A DNA stretch of 64,000 bases, taken from Parabacteroides sp. TM07-1AC (GTDB lineage Bacteria; Bacteroidota; Bacteroidia; Bacteroidales; Tannerellaceae). Below are positions 8,382 to 17,869 of the stretch, piece after piece. The notes beneath the pieces were generated by a model. It worked only from the letters and a program-made list of their open reading frames with translations, did no database searches and was not told the origin of the DNA. How positions within the stretch are numbered: the stretch's first letter is position 1; each line of letters begins with the position of its first letter. A program made the translations under genes and the position numbers. The stretch is taken from contig NZ_QUKD01000003.1 in the NCBI RefSeq assembly GCF_003480915.1, forward strand, positions 248,001 to 312,000, read 5' to 3'.

Positions 8382-11300
8382 TTATTTTACGATTGCTTTA
8401 ACAGCCTTTTCACCTTCAACAGCTACTGTTACATATCCCTTAGGAGCTGCGATAGTTGCTTCGTCTGAAGAAAGAACTGTGTTGGCAATTGTCTGACCAA
8501 GAACGTTGCTGATGATAACATTCTTACCTGCTGCACCCTTAACGATTACAGCACCGCCAGTTGCGATTACTGATATTTCACCAGCTTCGATAGCATCTGT
8601 AGAAGTTGCAACTTCGTCAGTCGGTTCGATGTTGAAGATTTCAGCGTCACGGATAGCATCTGTATAAGTTTCCATTGCAGCTACAACAGGAACACCATTC
8701 TTAATAGCAACCCATTTACCTGTTCCATCTGACGGGATCTTATGATCACCTGCTGATTCGATCAGGAAGTCACAAGCATCTGCATTAACCAAACGGAATG
8801 CGAATACCGGATTCTTAATACCGTTAGGTCTTGCTGTTGTTACCTTGTTATGGTCATTATTACCTAAGAAGATAGAGTCTTTTGCAGCAGTGCTAGCTTT
8901 ACCATTACGGAAGATTACTAATGTATCACCGATATGTTTAGCATCAACGAATGCCAGACGAGTGTATTTAGTATTCCATACATAATTATTGTTTCCTGCA
9001 GCAACAGAGTCTTCTGCATTGATCAGGTAACGACCTGTGATGCTAGCCGGAGTAATAGTTGTGTGAGGACAAGCCAGAGAATCAGCCAATGTAGCATGTT
9101 TGTGAGTAGATGTAGCATTACACCATACAGTGTCAGCCTTAACGATCTGCGGATTCATAACCAACATATACTGAGGCATGTTAGTGTTTCCACGTACATA
9201 AGCTGTATCGATGAACATTGCAGATTTTGCATCTACACCCTTACCTTCAAGACCCAGGAAGTTTATATTCTTACCTGCTGAATATTTGCTTGTTGCATCT
9301 TCATACAGATATTCTTTAGCAGCGCTGTTTACAGTATAGATCTTACCATTCTGAACTGTCATATCTTTGAAGCCATCATCAGCCTTTGATACGCCCAGAC
9401 GACGATACAACGGAGTGTTATCTTCAACTACTGCGAAAGTAGCGATACGTTTTTCAGGAGTGAAATAACAAGATTCTTCTACAGTAAATGCCATTGAAGC
9501 GTCACGTACACCTACACGATTCCAGTCGCTATTTACATAGAATTTCTTATCGTCTACATAACGTGAAACTTGCTGCAATGCATAGTAACAAGTAGTGTCA
9601 CCTTCTTCAGAAACCAATTCGTTATTTTCTTTCAGAACAAAGTAAGAAGGAGTAATACCGCTAGTTTCGTGAGTGATTACATAAGATTTACCATCTTTAC
9701 CAACTGTTACATAATAACTACCAGTTGTCAACAATGTTTCGTTATGAACACGCAGTGCATAAGCTGCTTTATAAAGTTGTACAGCACCAGCTTTTGTGCT
9801 TGCATAACCGAATTCAGTATCTTCAGAAGCAGGAACAAATTCGATAAATGTCTTACCACCCTTCAGGTCTACATAAACAGAAGAGTCACCCTTGAAGCTT
9901 ACATAGTTACCCAATTCCATACCTGACAGATAATCCAAGTTGTAGAATTTTTCGTAGTCTAATGCTTTTTCAAACTTCTTGTAACCAAGGTATTTGTCTG
10001 ATGTATATTTATCAGCAACCTTAGTATAAGCCAATGTATCAATTACAGAAGTATTAGCAAATGCACCTACCTGAGCAAATACATTGTCACCAGCTTTGTA
10101 CAATTGAACATTATTATAACGAACACCAAATTCACGGTTTGTGATAGTTACAGTCTGAATTCCAGCTACGCCTTCGTTCTGTTCTACAACCCACTGAGTA
10201 CGTGGCATGTGATTGAAGTCCTGAGCTTTACCAAAACGCTGAGTTGTTTCTTCGTTTTCATAAGCTTTCCAGTTATCACCACAATAAGTAGCTACACGAT
10301 ATTTACCATTGTCATCCATTCTTGATTTCAGATCTGTTACCAGATTGAAGAAATAAACACCGGAAGCCAAAGTTGTACGTTCGTAGTTGGAATTTCCACC
10401 CAAGTAGATACGAGTGTTGATAGTTGTAGCAGATGTAGATGTGTTCGTTTTATCAGCTACACCTACTGTCACTTCACGGTGATCCTTAGCCAAAATAGCC
10501 AATTTAACCTGCTGACCAGCATATTCCGGTTTAGCTTTAGCTGTTGCAACTTCTGTATTAGTTATATCAGCATATGCCTTATCAGTAAATGGATAAATGT
10601 AAGAAGCCGGTTCAATCATCAAAGAATCCTGAGTAGGATAATAAGTGAACTTGAAGCTATAACGACCATTGAAGTCTTCTTGTAAACGTGCATCAACCAA
10701 CTGTTTTTTAGAGTTTTTCAATGCAGAATTAAATGTACCGACAGCAAATGCTAACTGATACTTATCAGAAGATACAGTTGTCAAATAAGTAGTATCTACA
10801 CGCAGATATGTAGTCTTGCTTGCATCTGTTTTATTGATATTTGAAGCCAAAGATACATAATCAGCAGAAGCACCAACATATTCAGCAGCTTTTTCTACGG
10901 CAGCATCAATAACTTCAGCCACAGGTGTTTTTGTATCAGCAGCATCATGAATAGCTTTTACAACAGCTTTTTCTTCTGTAGAATAATAAGATTGTACTGT
11001 TGCATTAATTGCAGCAAGAACCTGTGCTTTATTACCAGCATAGCTAGAAACTGCAGTACCTACAGTTGTTGCAATTGTATTTGCTTCTGTTGCAGCCAAC
11101 TTAGCATCTTCAAAAGAACGAACTACAGCTAAAACTGCTTCAGCCGTTGGTTTTACAAAACCAGGACCAGCAACCAATGCTTTCATAGCCTTTTGAACAG
11201 CCTTCATTTCGTCGGCTGTAGCAGATGAACCTCCTACGGCAACTGCTTCTACAGCAGCATCGTAATCAGCTTTTGAATTAACGCCAGTCAATGCTTTAAC

Positions 11301-12767
11301 TGCAGTATTAATTGCCTGAACATCTGTCAGATTAGTAGCAGCTGTTGTTGCAGCGCCATCATATTCAGCTAAAGTAGCTTTTGCTGCAGTTTTAGCTGTT
11401 GCTATCGCAAAAGGATTGCCACAATCAGCTTCAGCTACTAAAGCGACCTTATCTATTAACTCCTTCAAAATAATTTGATCTACTGCTGGTAAAGATATTG
11501 CTTTAAGATCAGTGATCAACGCTGCATAATTAGCACTTGTCAAACCGTCAATCTCAGCATCAATCAAATCTCTGATAGCCTTCTTTTGATCTGCACTAGC
11601 TTTTTTTGCAACATATTCATCTTCCATTTCTTGGATAGCCGTTTTTGCAGCAGTCAAGCTATAACCGGCTTCTGCAACTAAGGCTTTTGCATCATTCTTC
11701 AAAGCAGTTGCAGCAGAAGCTCCATCCACAGCACCAACAAATTCAGCATAAGTTGCAGCAGCTAAAGCGTTAATAGCAGTCTGTTGCAGCACTGCATAAT
11801 CATATTCATGAGTCGCTGCAGTTTGAGCTGAAGTATACTTACCAACAGCAGCAGTCGCTTTTGTTTTTGCTTCAGTAACTGTACTTCCTTTAGCAGCCTC
11901 TGTTGCGATTGTATATACAATCTCTCTTTGAGCAGCTGTATAGCTAGGAGTAATTGTTGCAATAATGGCATCTGCAACTCCAGAAGGAGTATTTACATTC
12001 TTTGCAGCTTGAGCAGCAGCTTGCGCAGCTTTAGCAACAACACTTTCACCAAGAGCCGTTACTGCTGTGTATTCTTTTAACCAAATGTTCTCAACACCAT
12101 TCAACTGATCGCGAGTGAAGCCTAATTTCATCTTGCCATCTGTCGGCTGGATACCCAACATTGAGTTCAAAGCATCAACCCCTAAAACAACTTCCTCTGC
12201 CTGATATGCATCAACAGTAAAAGAACTTGAAGGAGTTGTCGTCTTTGCATACACTTTCTTTGCAGAAATCGCTCCACCATTATTTTCCAAAACCAAAGCA
12301 GAGTCCTTATGGAAATAAGACACTAAATCTTTAGCACCTTTGACAGAAGTTCCTGTTCTCCATTTCCACAAAGAAACATTACCCATTGCATTTGTAGCAT
12401 TTGCACCACCTAATTTTGCATCTTTTGTATCGAATGCAAGAGGAAGACCTGTTGCTTTGTTGATGAATGTATAAGACACACCACCTTCACCATCATCTTC
12501 AGATACAATCGTCCATAAAGAAGACATCAAATCTGCTTCATCGGCAGCAACCATCTTTAATGCCATAGTACCATTGCTCTGTTCCTGCATAACCAGAACA
12601 TTAGCGCCTGAAGTCAATTGATAGGACACACCATTAACAACTGTTTCTGCCTGAGTACCGACACCGGCACTCTTCACATAACTGTTGTAAGGAACAACAG
12701 CCCCCACAGTTCCAACGGCACCCGCCAGCAGGACGCTGGCAACAAGCGTAGAAAACTTTTTGTTCAT
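8382..12767 (-). CDS. Giant phase-variable surface glycoprotein with C-terminal DUF6383-type domain
   Basis: 1461 aa from the ATG complementary to 12765-12767; this start gives MNKKFSTLVASVLLAGAVG, almost the same as the paralogue at 38578-42123 (MNKKFSTLMAASLVLAG). A further in-frame ATG 17 codons upstream would spoil the signal peptide. After the signal peptide come a beta-rich N-terminal part, an Ala-rich predicted helical stretch (about residues 225-660, coded at roughly 10800-12090) that the paralogue lacks, a beta-rich part shared with the paralogue (MFIDTAYVRG, IGDTLVIFRNG), and a C-terminal domain of about 70 aa (EISVIATGGAVIVKGAAGKN to VAVEGEKAVKAIVK). Many D-S/T-(A/I/L/V) tripeptides, the Bacteroidota O-glycosylation motif, are present (DSA, DSL, DTL, DTA, DSV, DSI). 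Expression is probably set by the invertible segment at 12834-13029, which here points the wrong way. Confidence 0.88.
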   Translation of the reverse strand: MNKKFSTLVASVLLAGAVGTVGAVVPYNSYVKSAGVGTQAETVVNGVSYQLTSGANVLVMQEQSNGTMALKMVAADEADLMSSLWTIVSEDDGEGGVSYTFINKATGLPLAFDTKDAKLGGANATNAMGNVSLWKWRTGTSVKGAKDLVSYFHKDSALVLENNGGAISAKKVYAKTTTPSSSFTVDAYQAEEVVLGVDALNSMLGIQPTDGKMKLGFTRDQLNGVENIWLKEYTAVTALGESVVAKAAQAAAQAAKNVNTPSGVADAIIATITPSYTAAQREIVYTIATEAAKGSTVTEAKTKATAAVGKYTSAQTAATHEYDYAVLQQTAINALAAATYAEFVGAVDGASAATALKNDAKALVAEAGYSLTAAKTAIQEMEDEYVAKKASADQKKAIRDLIDAEIDGLTSANYAALITDLKAISLPAVDQIILKELIDKVALVAEADCGNPFAIATAKTAAKATLAEYDGAATTAATNLTDVQAINTAVKALTGVNSKADYDAAVEAVAVGGSSATADEMKAVQKAMKALVAGPGFVKPTAEAVLAVVRSFEDAKLAATEANTIATTVGTAVSSYAGNKAQVLAAINATVQSYYSTEEKAVVKAIHDAADTKTPVAEVIDAAVEKAAEYVGASADYVSLASNINKTDASKTTYLRVDTTYLTTVSSDKYQLAFAVGTFNSALKNSKKQLVDARLQEDFNGRYSFKFTYYPTQDSLMIEPASYIYPFTDKAYADITNTEVATAKAKPEYAGQQVKLAILAKDHREVTVGVADKTNTSTSATTINTRIYLGGNSNYERTTLASGVYFFNLVTDLKSRMDDNGKYRVATYCGDNWKAYENEETTQRFGKAQDFNHMPRTQWVVEQNEGVAGIQTVTITNREFGVRYNNVQLYKAGDNVFAQVGAFANTSVIDTLAYTKVADKYTSDKYLGYKKFEKALDYEKFYNLDYLSGMELGNYVSFKGDSSVYVDLKGGKTFIEFVPASEDTEFGYASTKAGAVQLYKAAYALRVHNETLLTTGSYYVTVGKDGKSYVITHETSGITPSYFVLKENNELVSEEGDTTCYYALQQVSRYVDDKKFYVNSDWNRVGVRDASMAFTVEESCYFTPEKRIATFAVVEDNTPLYRRLGVSKADDGFKDMTVQNGKIYTVNSAAKEYLYEDATSKYSAGKNINFLGLEGKGVDAKSAMFIDTAYVRGNTNMPQYMLVMNPQIVKADTVWCNATSTHKHATLADSLACPHTTITPASITGRYLINAEDSVAAGNNNYVWNTKYTRLAFVDAKHIGDTLVIFRNGKASTAAKDSIFLGNNDHNKVTTARPNGIKNPVFAFRLVNADACDFLIESAGDHKIPSDGTGKWVAIKNGVPVVAAMETYTDAIRDAEIFNIEPTDEVATSTDAIEAGEISVIATGGAVIVKGAAGKNVIISNVLGQTIANTVLSSDEATIAAPKGYVTVAVEGEKAVKAIVK

Positions 12768-12833
12768 AATTCTAAATTTAATATTAATACTAATGTTAAT
12801 GAAAACTTCTTTGTACACGTTCTATAGCTGTAA

Positions 12834-13029
12834 TGACTAGCTAAAACGTTCCTTTTTTCTAGTCATTTTTTCGGGGGTTCGTATCTAAAAGACATAATTT
12901 CGTACTAACTTTGCTATTCAATTGATAAGAAAGCATATAGGTTGAGAAAAAAATATTAAAAAAGGATTGCGCATTCAAAAGTTATAGCTAATTTTGTTGA
13001 CTAGAAAAAAGGAACGTTATTTCTAGTCA
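12834..13029. promoter_or_regulatory. Invertible promoter segment, locus 1 (32-bp inverted repeats, OFF orientation)
   Basis: The left repeat is 12834-12865 and the right repeat 12998-13029; the right one is the reverse complement of the left with 3 mismatches in 32. They enclose 132 bp. Each repeat has TGACTAG/CTAGTCA ends and the core CGTTCC (12847-12852 in the left copy). The only good promoter inside points right, away from the giant gene at 8382-12767. Inversion would aim it at that gene, leaving a leader of roughly 65-70 bases. No recombinase gene is in the window, so the enzyme acts in trans. Confidence 0.85.
12967..12996 (+). promoter_or_regulatory. Promoter inside invertible segment 1, pointing away from the gene
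   Basis: TTG (12967-12969), a 19-bp spacer, then TAATTTTG (12989-12996, a TAnnTTTG match), ending one base before the right repeat. The predicted transcription start falls inside the repeat, as in other Bacteroidota invertible promoters. A second TAnnTTTG (TAACTTTG, 12906-12913) in the same direction lies in a block conserved with locus 2 but has no clear -33 element. Confidence 0.75.
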
Positions 13030-13089
13030 TTTCGAACTTTTCGTATCACACTAATTTCCATAACATTATATATCAAATTCGACCTATAT

Positions 13090-13113
13090 ATTAATGTACG
13101 CGCGTACATTAAT
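13090..13113. repeat. Palindrome with TGTAC-N4-GTACA core beside invertible segment 1
   Basis: A perfect 24-base palindrome with core TGTACGCGCGTACA (13095-13108), 66 bases beyond the right inverted repeat. A related core TGTACGTATGTACA stands in the equivalent place at locus 2 (42479-42492). It could be an operator or a protein-binding accessory site; function unknown. Confidence 0.7.
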
Positions 13114-13362
13114 TACTAAAGGGAAGCAATCTGTTAATCAGACGTTTAAAAAAACAGACTTTCAGGGGCCGTTTAAAAACCATGATTTCATCCCTTTTTT
13201 ACAGGTATTTCACGACTGAAAACAACCGGGCTCTTTCCTGCAATCAGTAAGGACTACTTCCCCATTACCTGCCGGAAAAATTCAACTACCCCAAAGATCT
13301 TTTGGAACCATACGCCTGACAATCCAATTTACCTGGCACATTTTTATTGTTCGACACGGCTC

Positions 13363-13418
13363 GAACAGCTGTCCGACAGCGGTGGGATAGCTGTCCCACT
13401 CCCGTCAGACAGCTGTTC
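13363..13418. repeat. Nested palindromes built on AGCTGTC
   Basis: Outer arms GAACAGCTGTC and GACAGCTGTTC enclose an inner palindrome GTGGGATAGCTGTCCCAC, with CCGACAGC between. Three AGCTGT units lie in 56 bases and the whole can fold as one cruciform. It lies 80 bases after the stop of the DUF2339 gene and could end that leftward transcript only if read through, so its role is unclear. The stretch between 13114 and 13362 shows nothing recognisable. Confidence 0.7.
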
Positions 13419-13497
13419 CACGACTGTCAAACATAAAATAATTAGGATAATAAACAGGAAAAGAAGGTAAGTCTCTGACTACAAATATATAGGTATT

Positions 13498-15846
13498 TCA
13501 TTCTTTTGTCAATAGATTCTCTTCATTATCCATAAACAATACTTTTTTCAGCTTCTGATACAAGAAAGACAAGACCAACAGGATTACCCCCAACATAATG
13601 AAAACAATAATCTTCCCGACCGTCGGAAGCAGCCACAAATCGACAATGACCAACTTCAGCAAGACTACACCGAAAACCGCCAGGCTGATCATACGCAATA
13701 TCTTCAGATGCAGACGCATACCCAACGACATCTGAATAAACCCCGCCATACTCAGAGAAATAGACAAAGCCGCACTCGATTCATTCTCCCAACCAGCCAG
13801 ATGCAGCATATTATTAACAGCAACCGCAAACAAAACAGTAGAAGCAATCGCAATAAACGAAGTCATCGGATTCGCTCTTTTCTGCCGGAAGTCAAAGGAA
13901 CGATAGTAATATCTTGCCAATAAAAAGAGATGAATAATCACAACAACCAACGAACCCCACTGCAACAAAAGCAAAGAAGTATCGCCATACTCATTGACTA
14001 TCGGTGACAACAACACGAACAAACAGACAGAAAGTCCGGCAGCTATTACATAAACAACAGCATATCGATCGATAGCAAAACGTCTCCTCAATCCAACCAA
14101 TAACAGCAATAACGCCAGACTGGTAAATGCCAGGCAAGCACTTTCCTCCAACGGATAATAAGTAATATTCAAACAGAAATCGACAATAAACGACAGATAG
14201 ATTATTCCGCACCCCACCAACAAGGCAATCGCATTGAACGGCATATATGAAATCTTCGAAGCAGTTGTGAATGAAGCCTTCCTGCGCTCCATCAGCCACG
14301 CGAAAACACCGAACGCCAAACCGGTAAATATTCCGGTAGCAAACGTCCCGTTCACGAACAGCGAAGAAGCCACACCGTCAGACAAAGCATTCTCCAGATC
14401 GATCATATATGAAATAAGCGTCAGGAAGAAGAGTATATAAGTGAAATAAGCATACACCGGTTTCCCGAACCGGCTGAAAAGCCATAGAACAACCACCATT
14501 TCCGTAGCCCACAACAACGTAATGAAAGTCCCTTCCAACTGGATCGGTATGCTTAACGAAATAAAAGTCAAAAACATACCCGTCAGCAGAGCCAGCAACA
14601 ACCCTTTGTCCGCCGCCCGTTTACGTACAGCAAAGGCTATCACACCATTGATCAAAGCAATAAACAGCGTAAACACACCTTTAATATTATAAGGCAGCTG
14701 CAATTCACGTAAAAACCAAAGGGCGAAAAAGAGATACAGGAAATTATTCAGCACGACCGTCATCACCAGCCACTGATTGATCTTCTTATCGTCCGTACGC
14801 AACACCGATACGACGGGCAACAGGAATATCAGATAATATAACGTAGAAAAAAGCAACAGATGAACCAGCTGCGCGTTTCGGGCAACATCTAGATCCGCGA
14901 CCATCGAATAGCCCAGCATAATCACATAAGTAGCGATAAAACAGATAAGCGGCAATTCACCCCATTTCTTATAGAGTGCCAATCCGAACATCCCCATATT
15001 CAAAATGGTCATATACGTAAACAACACCAGATAATTTCCCATCCCGTTACTTACCAGGAAAGGAGCGATAAAACCACCTATCAAGGCGATAACCGCCAGC
15101 TCACGCCGGTTATAGAGAACAGAAAGAAGCGACATAAAGACCGTCAGCACCACCAGTATGATAAAGGCAGCCACCTGACTGAACAACCCATAATAATGAT
15201 AGGCCATCCCAACCGTCACATAGAAAATGGCAAACGCGCCACCCGCCAACAAAGAGCTGAACGTCCGGTATGTCTTTTTAAGTCTTTGAGATAAAAACAA
15301 TAACCCTCCGCCGACAACAAACCCGAGCACCGTACGGAACACTTCATTGATCCAGTTCTTATCGATGGCATATTTGACAAACAATCCCATACCGACCACC
15401 AGCACCAGAATCCCAATCTTCCCGAAGAGATTCTCGCCGATATATTTTTCATAATCGACCTTTTTCTTCTCCTTGACAATCCCAAAAGGTTTGATAACAG
15501 GCTCAGGAACGACCTTCTTCTCTTCAATATTTACAGGAAGGGGCGGTTCTTCCTGCTCACTTTCAGTCCGTTCTTCTACCACCGTGACAGGAGTGACTGG
15601 AATAACAGGAACTACGACTTCTTCAGCCACAGGCACGGAAACAACCGCTTCCTCCGGTTTTTCTTCAACAGGGGCCATTGCTGCCTGCTGTTTTTTGAGT
15701 TCTTCCAACTGGATCTCGATATATTTCCGCAAGCTATACAGATCTTTTCGCAAAGAATCCGTATGGCTATTCATCTTACTTATATGGGAATACAGGCTGA
15801 TCCACACAACCACGATCAATATAACTAGCAGGGTTTCCATAAGCAT
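13498..15846 (-). CDS. DUF2339-family polytopic membrane protein
   Basis: 782 aa. An N-terminal membrane segment (4-20, LLVILIVVVWISLYSHI) is followed by a short coiled coil (about 25-58), a Val/Glu/Pro-rich linker (about 60-115), a conserved entry into the membrane part (DYEKYIGENLFGKIGILVLV, about 130-150) and then roughly twenty hydrophobic segments to residue 770. This arrangement is that of the DUF2339 family, whose biochemical role is unknown. The start is the ATG at 15844-15846; Met3 is equally possible. It stands alone, 39 bases after the stop of the regulator to its right. Confidence 0.85.
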   Translation of the reverse strand: MLMETLLVILIVVVWISLYSHISKMNSHTDSLRKDLYSLRKYIEIQLEELKKQQAAMAPVEEKPEEAVVSVPVAEEVVVPVIPVTPVTVVEERTESEQEEPPLPVNIEEKKVVPEPVIKPFGIVKEKKKVDYEKYIGENLFGKIGILVLVVGMGLFVKYAIDKNWINEVFRTVLGFVVGGGLLFLSQRLKKTYRTFSSLLAGGAFAIFYVTVGMAYHYYGLFSQVAAFIILVVLTVFMSLLSVLYNRRELAVIALIGGFIAPFLVSNGMGNYLVLFTYMTILNMGMFGLALYKKWGELPLICFIATYVIMLGYSMVADLDVARNAQLVHLLLFSTLYYLIFLLPVVSVLRTDDKKINQWLVMTVVLNNFLYLFFALWFLRELQLPYNIKGVFTLFIALINGVIAFAVRKRAADKGLLLALLTGMFLTFISLSIPIQLEGTFITLLWATEMVVVLWLFSRFGKPVYAYFTYILFFLTLISYMIDLENALSDGVASSLFVNGTFATGIFTGLAFGVFAWLMERRKASFTTASKISYMPFNAIALLVGCGIIYLSFIVDFCLNITYYPLEESACLAFTSLALLLLLVGLRRRFAIDRYAVVYVIAAGLSVCLFVLLSPIVNEYGDTSLLLLQWGSLVVVIIHLFLLARYYYRSFDFRQKRANPMTSFIAIASTVLFAVAVNNMLHLAGWENESSAALSISLSMAGFIQMSLGMRLHLKILRMISLAVFGVVLLKLVIVDLWLLPTVGKIIVFIMLGVILLVLSFLYQKLKKVLFMDNEENLLTKE

Positions 15847-15885
15847 CTTATTAAGAACGCTACTAATATACAGATTAATTTAACA

Positions 15886-16851
15886 TTACAAGCTATCCAC
15901 AATCCTCCTTTGCTTTTCAAAAAACAAAATACGCTGCTGCTCTCCGCTGACAGAGATCATTGTAGATGATTTCAGCAAAGACTGCAACCAATTACGAATT
16001 ATCTCATACGCTTTCCGGTCCAGCGAGATAACCGTATTCAAAATAAATGCACGAATAATACTGATTTGATATTCCTGCGTTTCCAAATAACTGTAGCTGG
16101 CATCAAAATTGATACTGGAAATATAGAACTGGATCGGGTTACCAGTCTCGCTGTGCACGCCACGGGTTGCCAATATCTCCATATTGTCGAGGAAACGAAG
16201 CAGTTCCTGTTTTAAAAGACGGACATTCTCCTCGTCTATCAGATGAATGCTGCGGCAATACTGGATGTCATTCACGATATACTGGAAAATCAGCGGATCC
16301 ATAATATAAGAAGTCTTCCTGATATACTTCGATTCCGCAGCTGTCACCCGCTGCACTTCCAGTAACTCAGCAGACGTCTCTATATCCCTGAAATGGACGG
16401 CCTTATCCGAATCGCCATACTGATTATACCATTTACATAAGTAGAAACGGGTGATATAGTCATAGTCGAGCAGGAAAGTAGCAGGAAGTACATTCATACA
16501 CTCCACACTGCAGGAAGCAGGGTCGTTGCGAACGCGGCGCAACCGTTCATTATACATCCTCCACATCTTAAAATCATCCTCGATCGGATCGACATACTCC
16601 ACCAGGCTCAGCTGATAAGGGCGGCTCTTTGCCGCAGATTCTCCAACCAGACTATCCAACGAAATCCCGAACTTATTGGAGATCGCTGCTATCTCCGTAA
16701 ACGAGAAAGCGACATCGCCCCTCATCCGGCGGTATACGGCTTCTCTCTCTATGCACAGTAAATCAACCAATGCATTGGTTAAGGTGGCTTTGTGGGGTAT
16801 CTTTTCTCTGATCGCGCTGATTAACTTTTCGTAAATCAGGTCTTTACTCAT
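15886..16851 (-). CDS. Putative helix-turn-helix regulator of unknown target
   Basis: 321 aa from the ATG giving MSKDLIYEKLISAIREKIPH. An upstream in-frame ATG would add a hydrophobic tail overlapping the promoter (TATTTTTG on this strand at 16880-16887), so the shorter start is preferred. Residues about 15-70 (LLCIEREAVYRRMRGDVAFS, then FTEIAAISNKFGISLDSLVG) look like an XRE/BetR-type helix-turn-helix. The rest has no domain I can name and resembles the ligand or dimer half of Bacteroidales regulators. It is divergent from the PfkB kinase and may regulate it; that is inference from position. Confidence 0.65.
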   Translation of the reverse strand: MSKDLIYEKLISAIREKIPHKATLTNALVDLLCIEREAVYRRMRGDVAFSFTEIAAISNKFGISLDSLVGESAAKSRPYQLSLVEYVDPIEDDFKMWRMYNERLRRVRNDPASCSVECMNVLPATFLLDYDYITRFYLCKWYNQYGDSDKAVHFRDIETSAELLEVQRVTAAESKYIRKTSYIMDPLIFQYIVNDIQYCRSIHLIDEENVRLLKQELLRFLDNMEILATRGVHSETGNPIQFYISSINFDASYSYLETQEYQISIIRAFILNTVISLDRKAYEIIRNWLQSLLKSSTMISVSGEQQRILFFEKQRRIVDSL

Positions 16852-16928
16852 AACATCCATTTTAATAATTGCCAACACACAAAAATAAGAAAAATAAAGA
16901 AGCATTCCTACCAATGCACATTTTTGAC

Positions 16929-16936
16929 TACTTTTG
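16929..16936 (+). promoter_or_regulatory. -7 element of the PfkB kinase promoter
   Basis: TACTTTTG (TAnnTTTG) lies 24 bases before the chosen ATG at 16961. It overlaps the 5' end of the longer alternative frame of the divergent regulator, which supports the shorter start there. Confidence 0.55.
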
Positions 16937-16960
16937 TACGCTTATCAACAATATTATATT

Positions 16961-17854
16961 ATGCACGATCTTTGTTGTATCGGTCACATCACACTAGATA
17001 AAATAGTGACCCCGAAAAATACGGTACATATGGCGGGAGGAACCGCATTTTACTTCTCGCATGCTATCAAACATTTCAACGATATCGATTATTCGCTGAT
17101 CACGGCTTTGGCTGAAACTGAAATGAAAGAAGTGGAGAAACTACGGTCGGAAGGGATCGATGTTTCAGTCATGCCCAGCAAACATTCCGTTTATTTCGAA
17201 AACATCTATGGCGAGAATCAGGACAACCGTACACAGCGGGTTCTGGCGAAAGCAGATCCGTTCACGGTCGATTACCTGAAAGATATACAGGCACGTATCA
17301 TCCACCTGGGAAGCCTGCTTGCCGACGATTTTTCTTTGGACGTTGTAAAGTTTATGGCTGGAAAAGGACTTGTGTCCGCCGACTCTCAGGGATATCTACG
17401 CGAAGTACGTGATAAGAACGTATACGCCGTCGACTGGACCGAAAAAGAGGAGGCTTTAAAATATATTCATTTCCTGAAAGCGAACGAACATGAAATGGAA
17501 GTATTGACAGGCCATGATGATGTAGTGGGCGCTGCACAAAAAATGTATGACTGGGGAGTAAAAGAGGTACTGATCACACTAGGCAGCCTCGGTTCCGTGA
17601 TATACGACGGAAAGACCTTCCATAAGATCCCCGCCTACAAACCCAGGGAAGTGGTAGATGCCACCGGCTGTGGTGACACCTATATGACCGGCTACCTGTA
17701 TCAGCGTGCCAAAGGTGCTTCCATAGAAGAAGCCGGCCGTTTTGCCGCTGCTATGTCGACCCTGAAGATAGAGGCTTCAGGCCCTTTCAGCGGTACGAAA
17801 GAGGAAGTCATCCATTGTATGGAAACTGCAGAACTACGTTTTCCGGAGATTTAG
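16961..17854 (+). CDS. PfkB-family carbohydrate/nucleoside kinase
   Basis: 297 aa. Phosphorylates a sugar or nucleoside with ATP; substrate unknown. The N-terminal motif is CCIGHITLDKI, the substrate-side glycines are in MAGGTAFYFSHAI, and the second PfkB signature is DATGCGDTYMTGYL with the catalytic Asp at about 239. The length is normal. The ATG at 16961 is used because it follows the TACTTTTG element; a TTG upstream would place the start inside the promoter. Confidence 0.88.
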   Translation: MHDLCCIGHITLDKIVTPKNTVHMAGGTAFYFSHAIKHFNDIDYSLITALAETEMKEVEKLRSEGIDVSVMPSKHSVYFENIYGENQDNRTQRVLAKADPFTVDYLKDIQARIIHLGSLLADDFSLDVVKFMAGKGLVSADSQGYLREVRDKNVYAVDWTEKEEALKYIHFLKANEHEMEVLTGHDDVVGAAQKMYDWGVKEVLITLGSLGSVIYDGKTFHKIPAYKPREVVDATGCGDTYMTGYLYQRAKGASIEEAGRFAAAMSTLKIEASGPFSGTKEEVIHCMETAELRFPEI

Positions 17855-17869
17855 CAAATAAATATTCTC

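Noticed and set aside
8382..12818. Longer form of the first giant protein starting 17 codons upstream
   Set aside because: The extension hides the signal peptide and is not shared by the paralogue, which begins exactly at MNKKFST.
12834..13029. Inverted repeats as the ends of a small mobile element (MITE)
   Set aside because: The same layout stands before both paralogous genes, with a promoter abutting the inner edge and no target duplication; a promoter switch explains it better.
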